A DNA stretch of 59,795 nucleotides from contig OMWB01000022.1 in the NCBI GenBank assembly GCA_900314645.1, forward strand, positions 1-59,795, in the 5' to 3' direction. Positions 14,966 through 23,571 of this stretch are shown here, piece by piece. Every line of letters begins with the position of its first letter. Position 1 is the first letter of the stretch. The notes under the pieces were generated by a model. The model saw nothing but the letters and a program-made list of their open reading frames with translations, was not told the origin of the DNA and made no database searches. This stretch comes from an uncultured Actinomycetes bacterium (GTDB lineage Bacteria > Actinomycetota > Coriobacteriia > Coriobacteriales > Atopobiaceae). The translations under genes were made by a program, and so were the position numbers.

Positions 14966-16453
14966 TCACTTGATAGCGTCCACCAGCTTCTGCCAAATCT
15001 TGACCATGGCGAGCGTGTCGAGCTCGCAATAGCGCAGCAGCTGCTCGCGGGTAATCGCGGCCTCTTCCTCGCCCATGTGCGCCAGCGCCACGAACGCGTT
15101 CATGGCCTCGCTGCCGTTGTGCACGCCCTCGAGCGCGTGGTAGTCGAGCTCAGGGTCGTCGGGGAAAAGCGCCGGCAGGACCGCCTTGATGGAGTTGGAT
15201 CCACCCATGGCCCTCGCATAGTACCAGCCCTTTGAGAAGGGGGTCAGCAGGTCACGCATGTTGTCCGCGATGTCCAGCAGGTGCGGCGCGAGGTCGGGGA
15301 ACATCTCGGCCATCTCTCGGATGCGCCCCTTTTCGAAGCTCATGTTGTAGGCAAGGGAACACACGCCCATGGGGATGTCGGAAACGAGATGCTCCGCGAC
15401 GGAACGGCGAGGGTCACCATGTGCCTCGGCAAGGAACTCGTAGTGCTCAAGCTCGGCCCCCGCATCTCGAAGCACATGCAGGGAGTACTGCGTGGGAATC
15501 TGCTGGTATGGCCTCACGCCATCAAACGGCGGGATTGCTGGCTGCATGGTCTCGAAGTCGAGGAAGTACAGGGGAAACGAGAGGGTGTCTAGGAACGCGG
15601 AAACACCAGCGCGGTCAACAACTGCCTCGACCTCACTGACCGCACAGTCAACCTGTACTTGCTGCCGCGGATTCAGAGAGACCCCCTCCCCGGCAACGTC
15701 CGCGAGTGAGACGATCCCGCGGTCCACGAGATCGAGCGCCTTCCTCATCTGCACGCGATTCAGGTCGAAGACGCTCGTGCGAGGCAGGTGCCTCCAGCAC
15801 CAGCCACGGTATCCGCACTCGTACGGGCTCTTGCAGTGCTGCCCGATGCTCACAAACGGCTCGCAGTCGCTGGCCATCAGCGTCTTGAGTGCCTCGATCC
15901 GCTCCCCCACCTCTTCAAGCATCTCAAAGACCTCGTCCGTACAGTCCTCGACCACGAAGAGACGCTGCAGGTCCAGCTCGCCCTGCCTCACGTACTGGTT
16001 GTTGACGTGCATGAGCGACACGCTCTTCACGTTCAACCGGCAATGCGTGAGCACCCACGTCTGGTAGGCCATATCATGGTAGTAGATGTCCTTAAGGTGC
16101 GTCGAGGACTTCACCTCAACGATATGCACCCCGTCTTCCTCGACGCGCAGGATGTCGACCATGCACAGGTTGCCGTCGAAGGAGAAGGTGGCCTCGCAGA
16201 CGTTGGGCACGCCAGCCGCCATCAGCTCGCGCGTGTGAGCCATCATGCCGTCCCAGTCTGACGGGTCGAAGGGCACCTCCTTGAACTCACCGTAGTATCC
16301 CATGGCCAGGTCGCCGACCTCGGAGCCAGCCTGGAGGATGGCCTCGTTCATGACGGAGTCGTCGAACTGCTCGGGCATGTGGCATTCCATCCAGAGCATC
16401 TTTGGGCACTGGACGCCCCTGGTGTAACGTGATTTGGAAAGCCCTGCACTCAT
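14966..16453 (-). CDS. DUF2779 / Cas4-like PD-(D/E)XK nuclease-family protein
   Basis: A 495-residue protein. The N-terminal half has a Cas4/RecB-like nuclease signature (MVDILRVEEDGVHIVEVKSS, then YYHDMAYQ) and a cysteine set (CPK early; CKSPYECGYRGWC later) that could hold an Fe-S cluster. The C-terminal half is the DUF2779 domain, beginning with SFPLYFLDFETMQPAIPPF, an RNase-H-like exonuclease pattern, and ending CELDTLAMVKIWQKL. A DNA repair or defence role is likely but unproven. The ATG at 16453 has a GAAGGGTG site. It is isolated between repeats. Confidence 0.85.
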   Translation of the reverse strand: MSAGLSKSRYTRGVQCPKMLWMECHMPEQFDDSVMNEAILQAGSEVGDLAMGYYGEFKEVPFDPSDWDGMMAHTRELMAAGVPNVCEATFSFDGNLCMVDILRVEEDGVHIVEVKSSTHLKDIYYHDMAYQTWVLTHCRLNVKSVSLMHVNNQYVRQGELDLQRLFVVEDCTDEVFEMLEEVGERIEALKTLMASDCEPFVSIGQHCKSPYECGYRGWCWRHLPRTSVFDLNRVQMRKALDLVDRGIVSLADVAGEGVSLNPRQQVQVDCAVSEVEAVVDRAGVSAFLDTLSFPLYFLDFETMQPAIPPFDGVRPYQQIPTQYSLHVLRDAGAELEHYEFLAEAHGDPRRSVAEHLVSDIPMGVCSLAYNMSFEKGRIREMAEMFPDLAPHLLDIADNMRDLLTPFSKGWYYARAMGGSNSIKAVLPALFPDDPELDYHALEGVHNGSEAMNAFVALAHMGEEEAAITREQLLRYCELDTLAMVKIWQKLVDAIK

Positions 16454-16619
16454 AGTTAGCACCCTTCTTCTGGGCATAGAATCGAGCAAGTTAACCTTAG
16501 CCCAAGCATCGGACAGAATAGTAAAACCTGCCGCATGCCCACGCCACCCGCATCAATAACTGTCCCCCGCCACCGCTAAGATAGCCCACGCGTTTTGACA
16601 ACCGAAGAAGGAGGGTGCC

Positions 16620-16916
16620 ATTTGCACTCGTCGAGTCATTCACCGTCGCGGGCCAAAGCGCAACTGCATGTGGTATCCGAGGGGGCGAGACTGCCGCTAC
16701 ATCGTCACGTACGTGGCAGCGGTGCTCGCGAGGGACCGCGTGCGGAAAAGCATCCGCATGACCAATGATCGGTACGAGTGCAAGGTAGCTGCGGAAACCG
16801 CAATTCCCCATCGAGAGTCGAAGACAGGTAAGGTACCGAGGTCATACTGGCATCCGTACTGCGGAGGGTATCACCTCACCAAGATGCCGCTGGAGGGGTA
16901 TTTGGCGGCGGCGTAG
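16620..16916 (+). CDS. Small hypothetical protein, probable ATT start
   Basis: About 98 basic residues with scattered Cys and His (CTRRVIHRRGPKRNCM near the start; WHPYCGGYHLTKMPLEG near the end). CGGYHLT resembles the CGGWHLT ending of small actinobacterial proteins that I cannot name. In this frame the first ATG (16668) lacks a ribosome binding site. An ATT at 16620 follows AAGGAGGGTGCC perfectly, and an in-frame stop is just upstream at 16596. An ATT start would be unusual (known for infC) and could signal tight translation control. A terminator follows at once, which supports a real gene. Confidence 0.55.
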   Translation: MCTRRVIHRRGPKRNCMWYPRGRDCRYIVTYVAAVLARDRVRKSIRMTNDRYECKVAAETAIPHRESKTGKVPRSYWHPYCGGYHLTKMPLEGYLAAA

Positions 16917-16935
16917 GTATCGTCAACGCGCGAGT

Positions 16936-16968
16936 GCGGGGCGCCCTGGTAAGGCGCCCCGCTTCATT
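16936..16968 (+). terminator. Strong GC hairpin terminator
   Basis: GCGGGGCGCC and GGCGCCCCGC form a perfect 10-base stem around CTGGTAA, followed by TTCATT, 20 bases after the stop of the small gene. Confidence 0.75.
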
Positions 16969-17009
16969 AGGAGTGACTGCGTCACGCTCTCCCGCAGCAA
17001 CCGCACTAA

Positions 17010-17591
17010 TCAATTCCTCGAGATAAACCTCGAATAGCGCCATTCGAGCAGCTGTCCGTCTGGCATAAACTCGCTCTTACGAGGCAGTCTCAGGCTGCAG
17101 CCATTCAGACGCGCATATCCTGTTCCGCTGAGCCTGTTGCTCGTTTCAACTACTAGTGATCCTGGTCTTATGGCAAGCAGCTCATGTTCGTACAGCCGAG
17201 ATATATCGACACGAAGCAACAGCCCGTTGTTTACTACAAGAGACTCTTCGCCCCGACGCTCGTCAATAAGCGAGCACTCCAGGAACTCTGGCAAATCAAC
17301 ATCGGTGATGGCACAGGCGCCCTCATATGCATCAAACAACAGCTTCTCGAAAGCTTTCCATTCCCTACTTGATCGTGCGTACACCTGCGATTCATCCGGC
17401 AGGCGTACAGGGCCTCTGAGCGAAAACATATGCGTCGAAGCGTTGTAGGCATCCACGTAGGCAAGGCCCATTACTGTATAGCCACCGCTGGGAGCTTTCA
17501 CCATGACGCCCAATGGCACGCCGTCGTTCATGCATGCGAAGAGTAAGGCGTTGTAGTCCTGATGTGTCTGACGTAGTCTAGATTTTCCCAA
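17010..17591 (-). pseudogene. Truncated, degenerate HNH endonuclease (paralogue of the gene at 45537-46529)
   Basis: Of 193 residues, the first half (DGVPLGVMVKAPSGGYTVMG) and the last half (VVNNGLLLRVDISRLYEHELLAIRP) align by eye with the intact HNH protein at 45537-46529 (DGVPVGVLVGQPGGGYVVFG and QNGVLLRADLHLLYDANLLSIRP). About 110 N-terminal residues are missing. The catalytic His-containing AAHID is replaced by ECSLID, and the second site DLH by DIS. The 5' end runs into a perfect 22-base inverted repeat that supplies its apparent start codon, as if an insertion or excision cut the gene. It is probably inactive as a nuclease. Confidence 0.7.
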
Positions 17592-17619
17592 ATGGGGAAA
17601 TCTAGACTACGTCAGACAC
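17564..17619. repeat. Perfect 22-base inverted repeat with 12-base centre
   Basis: The arms at 17564-17585 and 17598-17619 are exact complements (start GTGTCTGACGTAGTC). It borders the truncated HNH gene and the distal end of the FVTNSSSSS locus. It may be the footprint of a mobile element or a strong transcription barrier. Confidence 0.9.
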
Positions 17620-17656
17620 GCACTCAATAACGTGGTTATCCCTCAACCACACCCGC

Positions 17657-18595
17657 TCATTCCACACGCACTACAGCGGCGCCTTGCACCAAGGGTTCCA
17701 GCATCTTCTTGGTCCTCTCATACTGCCTCTTGGTACCCCTGACGGCAATCTCTTTGATGCCGGACATAAAGAAGGCATGCTCGTCCACCTTCTTGACGGT
17801 GCCGGGAATCTCGAGCCTGCGAACTCCTGACCCGCAGAACGCAAACCAGCCGATGTAGATGATGGAGTCTGGGCAGATGACCTCCCTCAGCACCTCCATC
17901 CTCGCCGAGCGGTTCTTCCCGTAGCCCATGGGCTCTCCGTCATCCCCATACGTGGCGAAAGCCTCGTCTCCGAGGCCTGTGACGACCCTTTTGCCAATCA
18001 TCTCGGGAACGACCGCCACCTCGTCTGCGCCCTTGTAGAAGACCAGGCCGGGCTTGTCCATCCCCTTGACCTTCGCGTTTGCCGGGACACGCCTGAAGCC
18101 CCAGTCGGCCTTCGCCTTGGCCTCGTCCGCGTCAGAGACCGCTTGCACAGAATTGGACCTTTCGTTCGCTCTTTGGGCTGATACCTTCATCGCCTTCCGA
18201 GCTTCCCTAGATGCCCGCCTCGCGCGCTGATACTCTTCCTCCTTCCGTCTGTCCTCCGCGGCAGCCTTTGGGCTCAGGCGCTTGACGACATAGGGACGGA
18301 GCCTGCCTCCGCCGGTGTAGTTGATTCTGAACTCCATGCGCCATGTTGAGTCCGGAAACTCCGACTCGAAATCGTCCATGAAGAGCCTCGCCCGTTCGTC
18401 GATCTCGACCTGGTAAATGCCGTCGACGCTCCACGTGCGGAAGAACAGGCCGCCTTTGGAGGTATCCGTGAGACTATCCGAAGCGCCGAAACCACCTTCG
18501 CTCTCGAAGCGCTCGAAGTATTCCCTAGCGAGCTGCCTCTCGCTCTCGTCCCTCGGATCGAATGAAACAGTGAATTCGCATTCCTGGCCCGCCAT
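17657..18595 (-). CDS. LRR_5-type protein at the distal end of the FVTNSSSSS locus
   Basis: A 312-residue soluble protein. The N-terminal third (ECEFTVSFDPRDESERQLAREYFERF) is of no family I recognise. A basic linker rich in Arg, Glu and Ala follows. The C-terminal half is LRR_5/BspA-like: GLVFYKGADEVAVVPEMIGKRVVTGLGDEAF, then MEVLREVICPDSIIYIGWFAFCGSGVRRLEIPGTVKKVDEHAF. No signal peptide is present, so unlike the protein at 6391-10431 it is cytoplasmic. The ATG at 18595 has a GGAGGGTGAGG site; the ORF extends to 18676. It is the last gene of the leftward train. Confidence 0.78.
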   Translation of the reverse strand: MAGQECEFTVSFDPRDESERQLAREYFERFESEGGFGASDSLTDTSKGGLFFRTWSVDGIYQVEIDERARLFMDDFESEFPDSTWRMEFRINYTGGGRLRPYVVKRLSPKAAAEDRRKEEEYQRARRASREARKAMKVSAQRANERSNSVQAVSDADEAKAKADWGFRRVPANAKVKGMDKPGLVFYKGADEVAVVPEMIGKRVVTGLGDEAFATYGDDGEPMGYGKNRSARMEVLREVICPDSIIYIGWFAFCGSGVRRLEIPGTVKKVDEHAFFMSGIKEIAVRGTKRQYERTKKMLEPLVQGAAVVRVE

Positions 18596-18727
18596 AATCC
18601 TCACCCTCCGTCTGTCAGGTCGAGCTTTGCTCGATTGCGCCGTAATTGCGACGTAGACGCTTAAGACACTCGCCATGCGATGGCCTTGTTTCGCTTAACC
18701 GCCTCAATACTTAGAATGGCCGTCGTT

Positions 18728-19297
18728 CTAGCGTCCGACCCTCACCCACAGCGCGGGACGAATGCCATACGCCACCGTCGCGCCGTCGTTTGACCTCGCG
18801 CACACGCAGGTCTCTTCTCCGTCCTCGCCCTCCTCGTACTCGTCGCTGACGAAGGCTGGTGCATCGCCACTCTCCCCCGGGGACCTGAGCCACCACAGCT
18901 CACCATCCACGAAGAGATCGCCCGTGTATTCATACTCCCAAGCTTCTTCGATGCTAAGGAGGAACACCTTGTCGACCGTGTCGTTGCCACCGTTAGTCCC
19001 GAACACGGGGTTGTCATTGTTCTCCAGCTCGGTATCGCAGATCCTCGACTTCTCCTCCTCGGAGAAGTGCCGAACGATGAAGCTGCTGTTCAGATATGCA
19101 CGGATATCGCTAGCCTCCCAGGTAAGGTCGGGGCCCACACCCTCGTCGTCGTGATAAGGACGTTCCTCAACGATGTCTTCGGAGAGGAGCAGCATCTTGC
19201 CTCCATCGGAGGACTTGTCAAGAACCTTCCAGGAAAGGTCACCGAACCTGACCGTCTCAAAGTACGGTCCGCCCTTAGTGGTCTCAAACCTCCACAT
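18728..19297 (-). CDS. DUF6273-domain protein
   Basis: This 189-residue protein is a single DUF6273 domain: SWKVLDKSSDGGKMLLLSEDI, then DLTWEASDIRAYLNSSFIVRHFSEEEK, GGNDTVDKVFLLSIEEA, LWWLRSPGE, and the closing GIRPALWV. The fold is related to formylglycine-generating/C-type-lectin-like ligand-binding domains, and its biological role is unknown. The same domain recurs at the C-terminus of the 21112 gene and twice in the 28346 gene, so it is a repeated module of this locus. It starts 19 bases after the stop of the upstream FVTNSSSSS-LRR gene. Confidence 0.85.
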   Translation of the reverse strand: MWRFETTKGGPYFETVRFGDLSWKVLDKSSDGGKMLLLSEDIVEERPYHDDEGVGPDLTWEASDIRAYLNSSFIVRHFSEEEKSRICDTELENNDNPVFGTNGGNDTVDKVFLLSIEEAWEYEYTGDLFVDGELWWLRSPGESGDAPAFVSDEYEEGEDGEETCVCARSNDGATVAYGIRPALWVRVGR

Positions 19298-19316
19298 GCC
19301 AGTACCTCGTATTCTC

Positions 19317-20402
19317 TCAATTGATGAAACCCTGCTTTTTGCGTCCTGGCTGCTTTATCCCGTACCCCTCGCACTTCTCATAGTTGAATCCGATGACGCC
19401 GCGCGAGATGGTGAAGCAGCGCATGGCATCCTTCTTGGAGACGTTGATCTTGGATCCGTCCGTGAGTACCACGTAGGTGAGGCCGGAGCACGACTGCAGG
19501 GCCTTCATCGAGGGCTTCTTCATGCCGTCGTGCAGCACGATCGAGCGGAGGTTCCAGCAGCCGGCGAACGCCCAGTCGCCAAGCTCAGTGACGTCGTCGG
19601 GCACGGCGAGCTCCCTCTCCGGGGACAGGGCGAGCACGAGCTTCTGTCCGTCGCACACGAAGGACGTCTCACCCTCAGACGCATCGGCGAAGCGGACCGA
19701 CCTGAGCGAGCGCTTGACGCCCTCGAAGGCGTCCTTCGAGACGTACTCCACGGTGCGGGGAAGCACCAGGGACTCGAGCTTCTTGCACCTCGCGAAGCAC
19801 TTGGGGCCGATCCCCACGACGGCCCTCTCACGCCCGCCCTCGAGAACCTTCTCGGGGAGGACGACTTCGGAAGACTCGCCCGTGTAGTCCGTGAGGCAGA
19901 ACCTTCCGCCCACGCTGCCGAACTCGAAGGGGATCTCCTCCCCGTCGAGGCCGCGGAACTCGGGCCTGAGGTCGTCTCCAAAGCCGCGGTAGGATTTCCA
20001 GCCAACGTTGGACCTCGCCCTCCGCTCCCCCGTCCCGAAGTCGTAGCGGTACTCCACGTCCCTCGGCCAACGGAAGTAATCGTCGTCATTGACCTCCTCG
20101 TGGCACTCGAGCTCTATGCTCCTGATTGTGGAGAAGTCCTCTATCGCGTCGAGCTGCTTCTCCAGCCAGCCGCTGTCAATCTCGCCCGATTTGGCGTCCA
20201 TCGAGTAGAGAATCGCGCCAAGCAGGTCCCGCGTGTTGCGTGCGCTCGCAAGCCTCTTAGTAGGGTCGTGGAACCAGAACGTGTAGAAGCCGCGGCACTC
20301 GACGTCGCCAAGGTCCACGACGCGGCCGGAGTCGGTATCGATCCTGATGGCGCAGTACGAGCTGCTGCTCGAGTTGGTGACGAAGTCCGCTCTGATTTTC
20401 AT
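19317..20402 (-). CDS. FVTNSSSSS protein with leucine-rich repeats
   Basis: A 361-residue protein. Residues 1-15 are the shared N-terminus MKIRADFVTNSSSSS, followed by YCAIRID, almost identical to the next gene upstream. Residues about 95-140 carry the shared SIELECHEE and YRYDFGTGERRARSNVGWK elements. The rest is LRR_5-like (VVLPEKVLEGGRERAVVGIGPKCFARCKKLESLVLPRTVEYVSKDAFEG). No signal peptide or membrane segment. The start has an AGTGGGG site. I infer that the constant N-terminus is a recognition or modification tag; the LRR part would be the variable effector or binding domain. Confidence 0.82.
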   Translation of the reverse strand: MKIRADFVTNSSSSSYCAIRIDTDSGRVVDLGDVECRGFYTFWFHDPTKRLASARNTRDLLGAILYSMDAKSGEIDSGWLEKQLDAIEDFSTIRSIELECHEEVNDDDYFRWPRDVEYRYDFGTGERRARSNVGWKSYRGFGDDLRPEFRGLDGEEIPFEFGSVGGRFCLTDYTGESSEVVLPEKVLEGGRERAVVGIGPKCFARCKKLESLVLPRTVEYVSKDAFEGVKRSLRSVRFADASEGETSFVCDGQKLVLALSPERELAVPDDVTELGDWAFAGCWNLRSIVLHDGMKKPSMKALQSCSGLTYVVLTDGSKINVSKKDAMRCFTISRGVIGFNYEKCEGYGIKQPGRKKQGFIN

Positions 20403-20489
20403 AGCCCCACTTCCAAACGATTCCTATGAATCCACCTGACGCATCAGCTATCGCCGTGCGAACAGGTTGTCTCTCATGCTTTGTGACGC

Positions 20490-21095
20490 TTATTCGATTG
20501 TGACGCTGCGAGAATAGGACTCCTCACCGCTCAGCCTGTCGAACCTGTACGACTCATGGGTGTCGCATCGCTTGTCTTCGACGTAAGCCCTGAAGTCGGA
20601 TGAACTCACGCCTTCAGGTGCACAGCCCTTCTCAACAGCGATAACCTCCAGAATCCTGTTTAGGTCCTCTGGAGGGTAATAACCCCTTTCAAAGCGAGTG
20701 CCATCGTCGCCTCCCCAACCTGAGTCAGAGTAGTCCCACTCGATGCTCTTAACGTCGGTGCTGAAGTCGCCAATTCGACCCTCAAGGCCATCGTCCTCCC
20801 CGCACGTCTCGTTGGCGACGCCGACGACCATCGCGACCGCTTCAGCAACACTATGTGGCGCCCCCGTAAACGGGCTGTCCATGGCAGAGCCGGGAACCTC
20901 GTTGATGACCGAACCTTCTATCATGAACGGTGCGGAGCACTCCATCATGGACTCGAAGTCGTCAGGATCCGGTATCTCCACTCCCGCCATCTCAAAGAGT
21001 TCCTCGATGGCCGCCGCAAGCATGGGCGCATCGATTCGGATTGCGCAGTACGAGCTGCTGCTCGAGTTGGTGACAAAACTCGCTCTGATTTTCAT
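20490..21095 (-). CDS. FVTNSSSSS protein, short form
   Basis: A 201-residue acidic protein beginning MKIRASFVTNSSSSSYCAIRID. It shares with its three siblings a central SIEWDYSDS strand and a C-terminal YRFDRLSGEESY segment, equivalent to SYDRKTGRTSYDRGW in the 25315 protein. The middle is unrelated to any domain I know. It lies 16 bases before the 21112-23571 gene's stop in transcription order and 87 bases upstream of the LRR form. No membrane segments. Function unknown. Confidence 0.8.
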   Translation of the reverse strand: MKIRASFVTNSSSSSYCAIRIDAPMLAAAIEELFEMAGVEIPDPDDFESMMECSAPFMIEGSVINEVPGSAMDSPFTGAPHSVAEAVAMVVGVANETCGEDDGLEGRIGDFSTDVKSIEWDYSDSGWGGDDGTRFERGYYPPEDLNRILEVIAVEKGCAPEGVSSSDFRAYVEDKRCDTHESYRFDRLSGEESYSRSVTIE

Positions 21096-21111
21096 ATTCG
21101 CCCCTTCTGCC

Positions 21112-23571
21112 CTACATACCCAGCTTCTTCACTCGTATGACCGGCCTGATGCCGTGGGGGTTCTCGGCGGTTGATCCGTAACCCACGCAGTTGTCCGCAT
21201 ACGGGTCGAACATATCTGGCGTCGTCTTAAGGCTGGCCGGCAGCCTCATCATCCAGCAGGCGCCTTTCTTGGTAATCCTTCCGCTGTTCCTGAAAGATGC
21301 CAAGTGATGAAATAGGTCATGCTGCTTCGCGACCTTCGTTGGCTGTGCCTCCCCGAGCGGAAGCGGGTCGAAGAGCTGCTCGGTCTCCTCGCGCGAGAGG
21401 ATGAAGGCGTAGTCGGTAGTCTCGAAGTAGGTCTTCTTGCGATTGTGCTTCGTCTTCACGACGCATGGAAGCAGCAGGGCCCTCTCCTCGTCCGTGAACG
21501 CGGAATCCAAGAAGCCCCCGTTGAGCCAGGACCTCAGCTCGCAGTCCTCCCATGTGGTCTTGTGCTGGCTGCTGTCAATGGGCCTGCAGTCAATCACGTC
21601 CTTCGTGATGAGCAGCATCGAGTCGTCGTCCTCGTCTATCGACAGCCACTCGAGCGGCGCAACCTGCCACTCGTTGTCCTTGGGATACCGGCCGAACGTG
21701 AAGCGCCTGAACTCGCCTTCCGGCCTGGAGGACTCCTCGAACGGGCGCGTGCCTCCCCACCTGAAGGGCACGTAGCCCCGCCTGGTTCTGGTTTCGCCCG
21801 GCCCGAAGTCGTGCTCGATACAGACCGCCTCGGTCCTGCCCTCGTCCGACGTGTAGCCGGCCTCGAAGGTGAACCTGCGCAGGGCGACCTCGCTGCCGCC
21901 CAACAGATTGGAGAACGTGCACTCTGGGACCTCGACGATATGGCTATTCACAAAGCCGAGCAGGCCTGCCGCACCGGGCACTTTCTCGAAGCCCCATGCC
22001 TCAACAGGCAGGTCGACGCCCCGAAGCGTCGCCTCCCGAGCCTCCTCGGGCCAGCCAGAGGAATCGACGCCCCAATCGAAGTCCGCTCCGCAGTCGGTCA
22101 CGACGAGCCACAGGTCGCTGGCGTATGTCTCGGTGGAGAAGGTCGCCTTCATCCCGTCCGCAAACGCCACTTCAAGCGACAGGAACGCATCACCGATCCG
22201 CGTAAAAGGCATGGCAATCGCAGGCTGAGGCCGACCGCCAGTCGATCGGACTGCCTTCTTAGCGGGCTTCGTAGGCTGTTCGGCCTTGACGGGTGTCAGT
22301 CCCTCGGCCACCCCAAGCTTCTTGGCAGCTCGGGGCTGCCTCTTCGCCACGAGCAGGGCACTCAGAACGGCCACCGACTCGTTCTTCGCGTCGCCGATGT
22401 TGGCCAGCGCGAAATCCACCAGATTGTTTGCGATCTTCGCAGTGACCTTGGGCTCCTCCGACAGCAATTCGACGGACCTGCGCAGGACCGCGCCCGATCT
22501 GCCCCTGGCTTTCTTGCCGACGGCCTTTGACCAGGTCTTCGACTGCTGGAAGGCGAGGACCCACGCGAGCGTCTCCTCGTCGTCGGGCAGGAAGGGGACC
22601 AGCGTGGTGCTCAGCTGCTCCCTCGTGGCCATGGCCCTCGCCGCATCTGCCAACACGGCGACCTCACCCGCCTTCCCGAAGCCGAGGGCGTCGGGGCCCA
22701 GCTCCCTGACGCTCGAGGGGAGGAGGAACTCCTTGGAGCCCGCCCTCCATGCGCGGTCGGCGATGGCCGTCGCGCCGAACGCGCGGCTGCCTATGCTGCG
22801 AAGGCCCTCGCGGAACGTCACCTTGGAGAGCTTTTTGCAGCCGTAGAACGCAGACGTACCGATCTCCTCGAGCCCCTCTGGGAAGGAGACGCTCTCGATC
22901 CCGCAGGTTCTGCCCTGGTTCTGGCCGCTGAAGGCGTCGAACTCTATGCGTCTCAGAGTCCTTGGCATGTCGACCTCGGTGAGGTTGGGGCAGTTGTAGA
23001 ACGCCTTGTGACGGATTGTTTCGAGGCCCTCGGGAAGTATTACCCTTTCGATTCGGTCGTTGTTGAGGAACGCCTCAGCTCCAATCTCCATGACGCCGTC
23101 TGGCACGTGCACCACAGAGTCTTTCCCCGCGTACTTCACGAGCACCCCATCAGCGATGGTGAAGTCGGGACGCTCGACGTAGCCCTCCGGGCCCACGCAA
23201 ACGAGTTTCCCGCCGACATAGAGGGCGAGACATTTCTCCCTCTTCAGGGGGTCTTCAAGCCACTCACCGCCGCACGCCAGCTTGCTCTCGGGAACCTTGA
23301 CCTCCACCCTGTTCAGGATGCCGCCCGACTCGTCATAGAACCGCCCCTCCCAGGCGTGATATGAGAGCCACCGCGACTCGAGCTCCACCGTCTCCACTTC
23401 CTGGTCTGGCCTGAAGGCACGTGCGCAGGGCTCGCCGGTCATGACGTCCCTGAGGTCAACCATGACGGCATCACCAGACGCGGCTGCGGGCATCTCTATC
23501 GGCGCAGCGGCAACATAGATCCTGCCCTCAAGCTCGATGCCTGTTCCCTTGTCAATGTCTGTGAGCTTCAT
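21112..23571 (-). CDS. Large LRR_5 + DUF6273 protein coupled to the radical SAM gene
   Basis: An 819-residue multidomain protein. An N-terminal beta-rich part (1-115) is followed by LRR_5 units at about 120-255 (DGVMEIGAEAFLNNDRIERV, RKAFYNCPNLTEVDMPRTL). Then come a helical linker (about 260-400), a middle domain containing YRP-poor, Trp-rich strands, and a C-terminal DUF6273 domain (LEWLSIDEDDDSMLLITKD, TWEDCELRSWLNGGF, GIRPVIRV). The ATG at 23571 overlaps the radical SAM stop (ATGA), so the two are translationally coupled. The reading frame extends to 24378 only as a shadow of the radical SAM gene. The tight link suggests it works with that enzyme, perhaps as partner or substrate. Confidence 0.82.
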   Translation of the reverse strand: MKLTDIDKGTGIELEGRIYVAAAPIEMPAAASGDAVMVDLRDVMTGEPCARAFRPDQEVETVELESRWLSYHAWEGRFYDESGGILNRVEVKVPESKLACGGEWLEDPLKREKCLALYVGGKLVCVGPEGYVERPDFTIADGVLVKYAGKDSVVHVPDGVMEIGAEAFLNNDRIERVILPEGLETIRHKAFYNCPNLTEVDMPRTLRRIEFDAFSGQNQGRTCGIESVSFPEGLEEIGTSAFYGCKKLSKVTFREGLRSIGSRAFGATAIADRAWRAGSKEFLLPSSVRELGPDALGFGKAGEVAVLADAARAMATREQLSTTLVPFLPDDEETLAWVLAFQQSKTWSKAVGKKARGRSGAVLRRSVELLSEEPKVTAKIANNLVDFALANIGDAKNESVAVLSALLVAKRQPRAAKKLGVAEGLTPVKAEQPTKPAKKAVRSTGGRPQPAIAMPFTRIGDAFLSLEVAFADGMKATFSTETYASDLWLVVTDCGADFDWGVDSSGWPEEAREATLRGVDLPVEAWGFEKVPGAAGLLGFVNSHIVEVPECTFSNLLGGSEVALRRFTFEAGYTSDEGRTEAVCIEHDFGPGETRTRRGYVPFRWGGTRPFEESSRPEGEFRRFTFGRYPKDNEWQVAPLEWLSIDEDDDSMLLITKDVIDCRPIDSSQHKTTWEDCELRSWLNGGFLDSAFTDEERALLLPCVVKTKHNRKKTYFETTDYAFILSREETEQLFDPLPLGEAQPTKVAKQHDLFHHLASFRNSGRITKKGACWMMRLPASLKTTPDMFDPYADNCVGYGSTAENPHGIRPVIRVKKLGM

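Noticed and set aside
19173..20429. 418-residue plus-strand frame opposite the FVTNSSSSS-LRR gene
   Set aside because: It is antisense to a gene with shared N-terminus and LRR units; it has no ribosome binding site or recognisable domain.
21319..22530. 403-residue plus-strand frame within the LRR/DUF6273 gene
   Set aside because: Shadow of the minus-strand coding sequence, His/Arg/Leu rich without motifs.
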